Position numbers and translations under genes: made by a program. DNA of 64,000 nt, taken from the NCBI GenBank assembly GCA_037783545.1, contig JBBELK010000009.1:3720001-3784000 (forward strand). Reading direction: 5' to 3'. Positions 13,243-26,000 of this stretch are shown here, piece by piece (positions within the stretch are counted from its first letter, which is position 1; every line of letters begins with the position of its first letter). Source of the DNA: Henricia sp. BOLD:AAB3569. Lineage: Eukaryota; Echinodermata; Asteroidea; Spinulosida; Echinasteridae. Under the pieces are notes generated by a model. That model worked only from the letters and a program-made list of their open reading frames with translations, was not told the origin of the DNA and did not search any database.

Positions 13243-13384
13243 TACAGACCACATGTATCGAATAGCTGCCATCTTGTAGGGCAACTTTTGTTGTTTAAAT
13301 TGGTCGACAATGTAAGCACAAAATGTGCAACCATGAACAAAGAAACTGCCCTACAAGATGGCTGCTATTCGATACGGTCTATAG
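13243..13384. mobile_element. About 142-bp TIR element, family D, copy 1
   Basis: Arms ATCGAATAGCTGCCATCTTG and CAAGATGGCTGCTATTCGAT, with the shared terminus ATACGGTCTAT. Other copies: 21063-21209, 22268-22418, 31635-31752 (truncated), and a fragment at 22175-22250. Lies between the last exon of LST2 and its FYVE exon. Confidence 0.8.
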
Positions 13385-13434
13385 ACACAAATACAAACCA
13401 CATGAGAATCTCTGCGGTACTGCAAATGGAATTT

Positions 13435-14067
13435 TCAGGTTTGGAATGGCGTGACTTGGAACATGTAGCATCCGTTACACACGCGGACGGGACTCAGCTG
13501 ACCATATCGGGGCAGAGGTACAGAGTTGGCTGAACAACGTCCGCAGAAAATCTGAGAGGGGAAAAAATTGCCGTTTTGTAAAATATCTAAGAAAGAATGT
13601 TGGTAAACTAGCCTGAAGAAATTTTAGCTACATAGATGCATCAATGCTTCAGAAAAACCTTGAAAATCTATATATGGATTTTGTATACGAGTGAATGGTA
13701 AAAAAGTGCCATGCACGGGACTTTTTTAGAAACCCACCTTCGGTTGTCAATTTCCAACATGAAATACCATTTTTGACGGAAATAAAATCATGTGGTGTTT
13801 GTTACCATTGCTATCAACACTTTGAGTAAGGTTTTTCTTGTCAACTCATGAAAAACAGAATTGGGTCATTGCAAATGATACAATGGGCCTTTAAAGCATG
13901 CAGTGTGTGCAGTTTAAAACCTTTTACCCACACCTTTATCTACTTATCAAAGCCTACATGTACCTTTCCACAATTCCTGCAGTGGTGTTTTCTTCTCAGC
14001 ATGGTGAATGTAGCTTTACATGAGGTACACTCTGTGGCACTCTCATCAGGAACCCACGGTGGTGGCT
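13435..14067 (-). CDS. ZFYVE28: LST2 exons 11-12: FYVE zinc finger
   Basis: Exon 11 (14067-13964) gives [20 protein letters not shown] and the basic [10 protein letters not shown] patch. Exon 12 (13551-13435) gives [26 protein letters not shown] and ends PFQT-stop. All zinc-ligand cysteines and the basic phosphoinositide-binding patch are present. Intron between them is phase 0 after GGA AAG and holds one family D element. Confidence 0.95.
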
Positions 14068-17000
14068 CTGTTACAAACAAAAAATAAAACATTCTATGTT
14101 TATTTGCCTTCTTCATCATTTTGGTGCCAACATGACTGGTAGAAGAATAAAGGTGCGGGTAGATGTGTAGTTCAGAAGGTTTCAGGCCGCTCTGCCATGG
14201 CATCCTAAATAATGGCTCAGGACATGTCATTAGTAGATCTATGCTAAAAGGGTGGTGTTTTTTTTCTTAATTTCAATTTAATGAACTTCAATTCGCAGCT
14301 TGTAGGCTTAATTGCATGAAGCTTACACGTGTGTTCCATCTAAATATAAAGATACATAGATGGGTGGCGCCATTGGCAGCCGACAGCCAGAGACACCGGG
14401 GAATCCCGTTCCTCTTCACAAAAGAGTGCTCTAGGATCTTTTAAGTGCGTTACACAACACACTGGACCAACGGCTTTACATCCCTTCCGAAGGATGGCAC
14501 AAGTGTGTTTAAGTGCCTTGCTCAAGGGCACAGAAACCACGGCTGGGTATCAAATCTGCAACATCAAGTTTTCACCCATTGCGAGTCAATGACCCAAACC
14601 ACTCGGCCACGGTACCCCACAGGTTAAACCTAAGAACAGTATACCAGGGAATGGATCATGTACACCCACCTTGGTTAGAACCGGATCTTCTATTCCTGGA
14701 ACCACTACGATGCCGTTTTCTTTCCTTCGGTTCCACTCCCGGACTTTCCCCCTCCGCTACACCTTCAAAAACCGATGAATCGCTCGGCGATATTCTACTA
14801 TTAACATCACTTGAATTGATTCTAGTCCTGGTATTACGCGCAGACACGTAACTGTATGCAGCGTTCCTAGTCTGTTTTGGTGAATCAATTAAGCTCTCCG
14901 TTTCTGGATGACTGTTGAGGTCGTTTAAGGGTCCTATTTCGCCACCAACGGCACCTTCTGAATGTGCGTCGGCGTCGAATCGAACTCTCCCATTTGTCGG
15001 CGACGCATTTGATTCCGGTGAACCACCGACGCCATTGTTTCTAGAAGCTACCGTGTTGGGAGTTGCAGCGCTAGTACTTGGGCCACCGTTGAAGGGTTCG
15101 TCTGGAGAACTGCCATTTTGTTTGCTTGGATCGTCGGGCGTGGAGATGAATGGTTCCGCAGCGCACATGATGAATACGGTCTTGAGGATGTTTCTTAAAT
15201 CACTGGCGTAGTTTGTTTGGAGCTGATCTGCAACACCTTTACAATGGGACACAAAGGATACATGCGTGTTAGATTTCAAGGCATGATATACCACATTAAG
15301 ATCCGAATGGTACATGTAGGAAACTTGAAAACAAGTTTAAAATCAAACAACTTGAATTTGTGAAACATTACAAGCCCACAAATCTCTAAAATATACTTCT
15401 CAATTTCTGGAATTTAGTGACCTACAATATCCATACTGGATTTTCAATCTGGGACCAATTTCATAGAGATGCTTAAGCATGAAACCCCTTGCTTAATAAA
15501 ATGAGGTTACCAGCAACAATTTCATGTGATTGACATGGTAATGAAACAGTCCTCTAACACTGGTCATACACTAGTAACGTTCCCTACAAAGCAAGACTTT
15601 TTTGTGCTTATAAGCAAATATGAAATTGGACCTCAAGGTCTGCTTTTAAGGTTGTCTCTATAAAGCATACCAGCAATGCAGACAAATAGACGATGCACCA
15701 GATCACTAGAACTTCTAAAGTGAGATCTCATCTCCTGCCGAGCAGCCATCTCGGCTGCTTCAATAGCCATAGCAATCTCCAACTCATCGTTGTTTTCAGA
15801 CAGGTACGATGTGCTGTCGCTATCACTGTGGAGAAACAACATAATGGACACTCAAAACAATAGATGAGTTGTGACGCTTCTCAGTGGATTTTTAAACTGC
15901 ACTGCAATGTCTTAAAAAATGTTGGAAAAGCCATTTTTACGAATGCTTCAAAATGGCACACTTTGGCTTCTGTTTTTAAGACACAACCTACATACCTTCT
16001 GCATCAGTCTTGGATACTGGTATGTCCACGAGGCAAAACAAGAGATTGTTGTGGTGCTCTGGCAAGATGCCCAGATAGCGTGGTTGGTAGAGAAATTGGC
16101 CATGTAAGCCAAGGACCTGGGTTCGAATCCCAGTCGGGGCACTGCAATTTTCTTGTGTTTCTAAATTCATCTTTCAACACACATTTATATAAATTTATCA
16201 TTTTCTTTAAAATGTAATGCAGAATCATTGCATTGGACAGTCAGAACCACTTTTTTACTGAGTAAAGTTCTTCCGGTCAAATGGTTCATAACAAAAATTG
16301 GGACATCGCAAATCGTGTAGTTGGGTTTTATGCTGTATTAAAGAAACCAACCTTCCATCCGACTCCCACCGATAACTGCAGATGTCATCGTCCCCTTCAC
16401 AACAAGACGACGAACACGAACTCGATAAACTCCCATCGTCGTCATTGCACTTGGTATAATCGCGCGCCCCAGGGATGGGCATGCGTCTCACCCCGCGACT
16501 GCCTTCAACCCTATTGATTGCACTGGCTGGGATGGCACCATTTGGACTGGACGCGCGAGACGATTCCTGGTCCGAACCACGGTGGCCGGAGCCGTGACGA
16601 ATCCGTTGAAAGAACGACGTTGGTTCGGTCGGTTCACTAGGCGACGGCTCGTCTATTGAACTCTGATTTGATGTTCTGTGCGAAGGGGACGCAGGCCCTT
16701 CGTTAGTAAAATCCAAGTGGTTTCTGTTATTCACAGTGGGGCTTGTTCTCGCACCGACGAGGCTTAGTTCCGTACTGGGTTTCCCTTTGCCGAAACGAGA
16801 AAACTTGGGGGCGAATTCGCTACCGGTGGGTGACGTAACTGGTGGGCGATCGTGGCCGTTTGTATTAATGGAACAATTTCTTTTTTCCTGTAGTTGTCCG
16901 TCTATTCTCAACGGGCTGGGGTTAGTTTTACTAGAGTGTGGAGCCGAAACGTTGCGTTGGACTCGCACCAAACCAGTACCATCGTGGAGTTCGATTTCCA

Positions 17001-20000
17001 CGCTGCTGGGCAGCATTGGTTGGACATTGATGAACAGATCCATAGATTCAAGCTCCGGGGCCGAACCCAAACCACTGTCTTCTCGCGTCAAGCGAGGGGC
17101 ACGGCTCCTTCGCTGAAGTGGCTCCAAACTGTCAGTTTCAATTTCCCTTGCCGCCAAATTACCGTCATTGTTTGAAGTTCGAAGCCCAAAAAAGTTATTA
17201 TTTGCCACATCACAATTCTGTTGTCCATCAGGATTTTCGGGCAGGTGATCTTCCAAAGATGCCTCATTTTTGTCAGTCTCAGCCCCACTATTTTTGTCAT
17301 CTTTGGACTCTGACGAAGTACAGGCTGCGGAAATCCCTGGTACAACAATGTCTATCCCAGACGCTTCTCCGTCTCCCGACTCCAAATCCCGCGCCATAAG
17401 CTCATGGTTCGACTCAGAGAAGCTCAACCGCTGCATGAGCAGATCGGCGCCCTCTGGAGTCGACATGAAGCTGGAGCTGATCATAGAACATTCCGTCAAC
17501 ATGCTGTCGCACGGCGACAGGCAGATGGAGTCGGGGTTGCGACTCGTGCGCCTAGAGCGCCCTCGCGGCGGTATTTCGTTGTTCAGGCTCATTTCATTCA
17601 GTTGGCGCTCGATGACATCCCAGGAGTCTTTGGTGCTGCAAAGAGCCTTCTCTAAAAGGTGAAGTTCCTCTTCATGTAGAGTTTCTAGCAATTCCCTTTA
17701 AAAAAATTAAGAAAATGTTTAAAGATGATAATAATTATGATAATATGGACTTATACCCCTATCTAGGCACCTACACCAGCATTACAGGGCTCCATTAAAA
17801 CACTCCGTATACCCTCTCAGCTCCCTCGAGAGTATACAGCCTCGGCTGCCTCTCAGGCACTCAATGGCTAATTAAACACATTCGCCACCCTCTCAGGTAC
17901 CCATTTTACTCCTGGGTGGAGAGAAGCAATGCGTGGCAAAGTACCTTGCTCAAGGGTACTGAGGGAGTATACCAACTGTGCCTTATAGCTTAGCTGGTAG
18001 AGCATCTGCCCGGTGAGTCAGATGTCTCGGGTTGGAATCCCGATAAGGCCATTTTTCTCTTATCCCAAGTTTGGTTGTTTCATTTCAATGGTGACCAGGT
18101 ACCATACCAAATGTTGCGTTCTAAAACAAATGGACAATCACGCTCACCTGATTTTACGCAGTAAACCGTGAAACGGTCGAAAGAGCTCAGAAATGTCCCG
18201 TGGGTCTCTGTCCATATTCAATGGACCTTCAGGGAAAACTAACAAGCCACTGAAATTCAGATGAAAAAAAAGACAATAACCGGTCGACACCAGGATTATT
18301 TGGCCAAAAACCCAAAATTTTTAAAAAGGCAAATGTGATTGGGCAAAAATTAAGACCAGGTCAAGCACCTCAAAAAGTATTTTCTACATTAAGTTGCATG
18401 AATCTTCCACCAAAAGATCCACGGGTTGAAAATAACACTGGTCTGCAGTCCGAGACCAGTAAAAATTCAGAAGGACCACTAGATCTGTCAAAGATGCTGG
18501 TCCAATGGACAGCGAAAACATTTACTGACTCATGGAAACATCTCTGATGCCTAATCCACGGTATACATTTCTTACTCAATGCGAAGAATTCCTGGTTACC
18601 ACAAACAATTCCTGATCGCTTTAGACATTTCAGATAACTACATGTCTTTCTCTGATCTCTCCAGACATGCCCCAGTGTTGGATCAAAAAGCAATCCCATC
18701 CGTAGCAGTATCACGGTGCCATTTTGAAAAGCAAGTGGACCACCAAATTTTAAGCAGGACCAGTAGAGTTCTCTAATCTACTGGTCCTTCTGACCAGCAA
18801 GGTTAATTTCGACCCCTGAGATCATACTTTGCAACTCTGAGTCAACCGCCCTTGTGACTATACATTGCAAGAACGTGTTTACACGTCCTCCAGCATGAAG
18901 CGGTCAAGGAGCAAGTTCAATGACAAGGCAAGTGCTGTAGCTGAGCACCCTCAATAGTCACGATATTCTTAACATCAAGTCGTACATACCTGACAATTGC
19001 TAGCCTTGGGATAGTGAACATGAGCGCAGGATCATAGTCGTCAACTCTTTCCTGCGTAATGTAACACTGTTTTAGTGCTCTGTAACAAAACCAAATTGGA
19101 ATACATATTGAGAATGCACCAAGGTAACCTAGACAAGTGGACAAGGTTAATACAGAATAGATTCTTTGCATCAGCAGCCATGTTAGGCTCTATTGTTCTA
19201 TTACTCACCTGTCCACAGTCTCACAGAAGAGAACAATAACATCCTGCTGAGTGTCAAACTCGCGAGCAGTCTTGACTGGCACCATGGCACTCACGTAGCT
19301 TAGCTCAAACTCGGCAAACATCTCGTCAAATTTTATCAGACCTTCCTTCACCTGTGACAAATAAGTTTTCAAAAAAGTTGTAGCTAGTTGTTAAAGACGG
19401 ATTACATGAATTTAAAAAAAAAAATTTCTAGGGACAAATTTTTAAAGCATTTACTTTATTTTCTGTCTCTGGAAGACTTTCCGAGACAGAGGAAACAGAA
19501 GAAAACAAATTGGACAGGCCACCGGTCCGGGGGATGCACTGTGCATTGCAGACCGAGCACAGGAGGTCAGACTTGGGCAAGTCTATGCTTGAATTATTGG
19601 CAGACAGCCAATAATTTGAAATTGACAGTAATTGTTTGATGACTAAACGTTGGTCGATTTTTTTTTCGTTGATGTCTCATTTGAAAGCGAATAACTTTTA
19701 TGTTTCCAGAAAATTCTAAATTAAAAAATATATATATTTTTCGAGGTGCCACACCCAAAACTCAGACTGTATATCTTTAAAGCTTCCAGATAATTGTTTA
19801 CAGCTAGAAACATATGAGTAAAATATACAGTCAAACCTTGATAATAAGAGCACTTTTAAAGGCACAGGCTCGTCAGCAATGCGCGCGCGCCAAATTCGTG
19901 CCACGAAATACGCAGCTCCATAGCAAAGGCATGGAACTGCGTATTTCATGGCACGAATTTGGCGCGCGCGCGCATTGCTGACGAGCCTGTGCCTTTAATA

Positions 20001-23000
20001 CAACATTCTGCTTATACTGTAACATGGAAATGTTTCTGTACAAATTTATTGTTCGTTCCTGATAATACACATTCCTGATAACTAATAATAAAGGTAATCT
20101 GCAAAGTCCCGAAGACCTTGTATTAACAATGTTTAAACAAATGAATTAACATTTTATGAGCATTTTATATGGACGGACAGAAATTGGTACTGGCTCGCAT
20201 TTGCTTCACAGCTCGCCAAAAAACAAAAATAAAACCCACCAGTGCCAAGTTTTGGACCTACTGAAAGTTGTCAAAGGAAATGAATCAGTCGCATGAATGA
20301 CGCTGGATGTTATTCATGTCTGGAAAAGTGTTGGCTACATGAAGGTCCACCAACTAGAAATCATTAGATATTACATTGTGTAACTTGGCACACTGTCAAC
20401 TTGCGACATCCTGTGGTGCAATTATACCCAGCACAATGTGACAAGGGGACTCCCCCTAATGCCCCTATACCTCAACACACTCTTCCCTTTTGTTACAGCA
20501 CTGCTCTTGCAAGATACTGCGTAGTACGTCTAGGCTTTGCGTCAACCAGTGGACGCAGCGCGGCACTCTTTATTGCAATCCACCCTAGGACCAAATGGTC
20601 ACAAGATGGTTCTTGACAAAGCTTTCTGTTGCTAGTCATAACATACCTTGCTGCTGTAATGGTTGAGATCCTTATAGCACTGCTCTCTCAAGATACTGCG
20701 TAGTACGTCTAGGCTTTGCGTCAACCAGTGGACGCAGCGCGGTAGTCTTTATTGCAATCTACCCTAGGACCAAATGGTCACAAGATGGTTCTTGACAAAG
20801 CTTTCTGTTGCTAGTCATAACATACCTTGCTGCTGTAATGGTTGAGATCCTTATAGCACTGCTCTCTCAGGATACTGCGTAGTACGTCTAGGCTTCGTGT
20901 CAACCCTCGAGCTAGAGGACGCAGTGCGGCACTCTCAATCTCGCGATTCATGATTGTCGACCCTGCAGCTAAGCACTGTCAAAGTAAACCAGTGTGAACA
21001 TGGGATCGTCCATTAAATTGGGTCACATTTTGTGACATATCTCAAAAACTACACTCTGTCCTATAGACCGTATCAAATAGCTGCCATCTTGTAGGGCAGT
21101 TTCTTTGTTCCTTGAGGACATGCATGGTTGCACATTTTTTGCTTACATTGTTACCAATGTAAAGGACAAAAGTTTCCCTACAAGATGGCAGCTACTCGAT
21201 ACGGTCTATTCCAGCCCAGTTACTTTGGTCAATATGCATTTCAGAAAGAGAAGCATATCCAATTTGCATTATACGGTAGTACAACAAACGTCTTGAAAGT
21301 GTTAAACATGTGGTGTCTATGTAGCATACATAAATCGTAACTGGTGAGAGATTGCCCAATGAAAACATGAATGAATATATAGCAGCGCATTATACCATTT
21401 GCGTACATAACAGTAAACTCGATATAAAACTCTATGATACACATGTAAAGCTGCTCTTTCTAAGTCCCAGCTGTATGCACTGGCTATTGACCCCTTTCGA
21501 ACACGTGCGAATATGCCATTTTGGGAGTCAAATAATGCTGAGTCATTGTGGAAGCGATGTGCGTGCGCGTTGTGTGTCTCTCTGGTGGGCGCAACACGGT
21601 TTAGTTCACCAATGGGAGCCTCAGCATAGCGCGTTACTCGCGCTATGGACACACACAACGCGCACGCACATTGCTTCCACAACGACGCGGCATTGTTTTA
21701 CTCCCAAAATGACGTCATTGGCACGAGCTCAATACAGGCATCAATAAAAAAAATGTGAGTTTAAGAGAAAAACAAGTTTACCTCTGCACCAAACCACAGC
21801 TGGCCCGCAAGGCTTTCCTGCAGGACATCATCAGGAAACTTTGCCCTGAAATCCCTGTTTGCTCTCTCATTGTCTATAGCATGTTCCATGACTTGCTCCA
21901 CAATAGCTGCAAAGGAAAAACACACAGACTCAATGACAAACAGATAACTTGCTTATAAACATACAAGTTTTTATAAACATTGTGTATTTAGATGGATTGA
22001 TTCCAGATTCATGTTCCAATTCAAAATCTCAAGCGTCTAGGAGCAAGGCCTAAATCAGGTCTCTAGTCAAACTAAAAAATATCCTGAAAAACATACCGGT
22101 ATACATGTACTGTACCCGGTATGGTAAAAATACAATGTTTACATTTAACATTCTGCTTTAATTTATCATATTGAATACCTGTCATCTTGTAGGACAGTTT
22201 ATTCCTTGAGAACATGCATGGTTGCATATTTTGTGCTTACAAGATGGTCTGGACTTTACAAGAGGCCTATAGACCGTACCGAATAGCTGCCATTTCAAGG
22301 GGCACCTTTTGTTACTTAAACCGTTCAACAATGGAAGCACAATATGTGCAACCATGCATGTTCTCAAGGAACAAAGAAACTGCCCCACGAAATGGCGGCT
22401 ATTTGATACGGTCTATATAGTAGATTGCGATCTCAAATAACAATCAATAGGTACAATGTAATCTTGAAATCAATACAAAAATTTCAGCATTCCGTTACCT
22501 TGTCAGATGCTTTTAAAGGTTCAGTTATATAGGCATTGTCTCATTAACATATTTTCTGAATATATTCTTCTGACAACCCTCTACCTGTACATGTAGGAGG
22601 GGTCCTCAGAGGGGTTCTCGGGAGTGTTCTAGACTACATGTACTTAGATCCAGGCATATTTCTGCTACTAACCCAGCACTTTGTCCTGACATGCTCGTAG
22701 TTGGTTGACCAGCAGTGTGCATCTCTCTGGGTCTTGTCTGCCATCAAAGCTGTCCAGTTCCTGGGAGACTGCATTCAGCTCCTCGTCGCTAAAGTAGAAC
22801 TGTGCTAGGAGTTGACTGTCTGTTTTCTGGAAAAACAAATATTTTCAATGTTTTCATACATGTATTATCAAATGGCAATTAGTTTTTTGCGTGTAACTTT
22901 TGCCTAATGGCTGGTGCCCCGAAATCTTTACTTTCAAATGGAGGTGTAGTTTAGAAAGCCACATACATGTGAGTCTTTCCACGGTAAAGGGGGCATTTTA

Positions 23001-26000
23001 GCAACACAGACCCTTTGTCTGGTCTCAAAATAAAAGAAGTAAGTTTCTGAAGAGATAACTTAGGCCCAAAAAGGGTTACAAATAGTGTGACAACATGCCT
23101 TTCTAAAAGTCCTGTGTAAAAATTTTCAATATACGCTCGTAACCGTGACAGCCTAAAATGTAACACAAGTGTCCGTCCCGGTTACGAGCGTATATTGGAA
23201 ATATTTACACAGGGTTTTTAGAAAGGCATATTGTCACACTATTTGAAACTTATTTCTTTTATTTTGAGACCAGGCAAAGTATTTCCTCGAAAATATGGTG
23301 TTGCCAAAATGCCCCCTTTACTGTGGAAAGACCCATGTACGATTACTGCTACAGGCCATTGCCTACATGTAGCAATTTATAGTCTGGTTGCTTTATCCCA
23401 TTCTGTTTTATGGTGAGCACGGTATTGATTCTGTACTTCACACATGCCGCATGTAAAACATAGCAACAACTAAGTGTGCATGTAAAAGGAAGTGCGTCAG
23501 TACACCAGACGTTATTCACGTGAAACATGCAAAATGCTAATTCACAACCATAGTAATTTGGCTTTTCAGCTCAAACATCTGGAGACCTACATGCACATGT
23601 ACCGGTAGAAGGCAACTCAATCTCATAATTAATTTGAGGTAATGAACAGCAAAGGGGCAATCTAAAATGCAATGTGAGCAATGAGAACCGGAGTGTTGAA
23701 AGAAATGGGGACGGAGGGGCATGTATAAGGATCAGTAACAGTGACTTTCTAAAAGAACAGGGGCCAATTTCATAAAGCTGTTTAGCAAAACAATTTGCTT
23801 AATCAAAAATTTGTTTGCTTTATAAAAATGGTTTTCAGTCAAAATCTTATGAGATGTGTATTGCTATTAACTGGTGTTTTGCTATTCTTCCTAAAAACAC
23901 AAGTTGACATACAATTTTGACTATTAACCCATTTTTATAAAGCAAACAAATTTTGGATTCAGCAAAATTTTCTGCTAAACAGCTTTATGAAATTGGCCCC
24001 TGGTCATTCTCTCATTGGAGACATGAAAGTTTATAATTGAATAAAATATTTTAAAATGATTATTGGTTATTTTTCTCTTTATAAACCTATTCATAATATG
24101 GTGCAAATCTGTATCTGCCAAGGGGCCAATTTCATAAAGCTGTTTAGCAGAAAAATTTGCTTAATCCAAAATCTGTTTGCATTATAAAAATGGGTTAATA
24201 GTCAAAATTGTATGTCAACTTGTGTTTTTAGCAAGAATAGCAGAACACTAGTCAATTGTAATACATACATGTATAATATAAGATTTTGACTGAAATTTAT
24301 TTTTATAAAGCAAACATATTTTGGATTAAGCAAATTTTTCTGCTAAACAGCTTTATGAAATTAGCCCCAGGTCACTTTGACCAATCATTGCTCAGTCATC
24401 CATGAAGGTACTCTGGATTTAATGGATAGTGGTCGCCATTTTCTAAAATCCTCTGTAATTACCGAATTAGCATTATATATCAGTTTCCTTTTTAGGACTT
24501 ACAATATATGCTATGCTAAGTATCATGGCTCGATGAGAAAGTCCTTGTTTTCTTGACGACGGACAGAGCACGCTGTTTGAAACGTCGAAAATCAACCGGT
24601 TCTTTTCAGAAATGCACATCTCACAAAAGAGAGATTCTGAATGCATGGTGTACCGTCAACAATTTGTTACGTAATCGCCCAGTACACCTTTCAACAGCGA
24701 GGCATTTTTAAACAAGAGACAAAACTTTTCTTTTTCAGTCCTTTTCCCAATGCTTTCATCTTTTCAGCTACCCCTGATTTTCCAGAAATCAATAGTTAAA
24801 CAATTCCTCATTTCAATAACCCTCCTACAATAATAGGAACCCACACAACAGTGATTCCATGCATTTTAACTTTGCACAAAAACGGTCAACTTGTTCCTGT
24901 CCAACCAATTGCTCACTTCTTTTTGTGTGATTTTAGGTAGCCCTGGATCAATGTATTCATTATGGGGGCTCGCTGAACCATCCATTGTACGCATCATAGA
25001 TTTTCGAACTTTTCTTTGTTGTGAAAATTTACAATCAGCACTTTAACAGAATACGTATGCCTTTACCCTACATCCTGGCTGAGTGTCCTTCACGGGACAC
25101 AAATCTCCAAAATGAAAAATTTTGCACCAACTTTTTTCCTTATCTAGCCCATTGGGCCAGCTGCATGTAACGTTTTGCAAATTTAAATAATATACTATTC
25201 AATTTTTTAGTTCCTCTTTTTAGCCCATTATGTTGCTTGGGTGCAAAAATTTGAACTGCATCACATAACACTACCGTGCCACACTATCTGTGTACACCCC
25301 ACAATATCCCTAACTTATTGTGAATATAGTGTACACTGTACAATGTACTAATTACAGGTAACCTTGTACTTTTACTAGCCCATTTTTTTGCTAGAAATTT
25401 CCCAAAATTTGGTATGATCTGCTGGGTAAACTCAACAAATCTTAATCTCACCAAATCAAGGGATATTCCTAGCAAATAAAATCACAAAATGCGAGGCCTG
25501 CATTAAGCACTTTTACAGTCACAGCCAAAAGATGGAGAATAGTGTGGACATGTAAATGTCAGAATGTATGCTTCGTTGTGAGCTCTGTACTGTGCAATGT
25601 ACATGTACTTTGCAATACCAGACTATAGTATTCGTGCAATTGCAAGTTAATAAAACAGTAATGCCACTCAATCATTCAATTTATTGCGAATTGTGATCTT
25701 GCAATTTATAAGAAAGGATTAATTTTAATTTTAATCTAAATTTTAACTGGTACATGTACATTGGTTACTGAATTATTCCCCAGACACAAGCCCATCAGGC
25801 AATTATTAAGTCTGAGTGGGGTTTTCACTTTATTTTAACATCACTGGCTGCATGTAATTATGCCGATTTCCGTGCACAAAAATCCAGGGTTCAGAAAATG
25901 TTCAGCCACCGAGGCTGTGCAACCATACTGCATAATTTTGTAGACAGGTTAGGGAGGATAGCCAGAAACAGCTATTTTCTTTTCTTATCTTGAGCCGTGT

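Larger units (their letters stand above)
10426..13434. other. Convergent intergenic/3'UTR interval between TTF2 and LST2
   Basis: No coding exon is visible. Candidate TTF2 polyadenylation signals (AATAAA) lie at 10892-10901. For LST2 on the minus strand, ATTAAA near 12514 or AATAAA near 11087 are possible. The interval contains element U at 11453-11878 and a weak TIR pair at about 12210-12382. The remainder is unannotated AT-rich sequence. Confidence 0.5.

Noticed and set aside
16066-16142. Functional tRNA-Thr gene
   Set aside because: The acceptor and D-arm have mismatches; SINE-like decay is more likely.
14656-17662. Plus-strand frames of 100-130 codons opposite LST2
   Set aside because: They are antisense shadows of LST2 exons 8 and 10, whose minus-strand frame matches the family and splices correctly.
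20401-20616. Short plus-strand frame over the LST2 exon 4 copies
   Set aside because: It only reads the reverse strand of the decayed exon duplicates.
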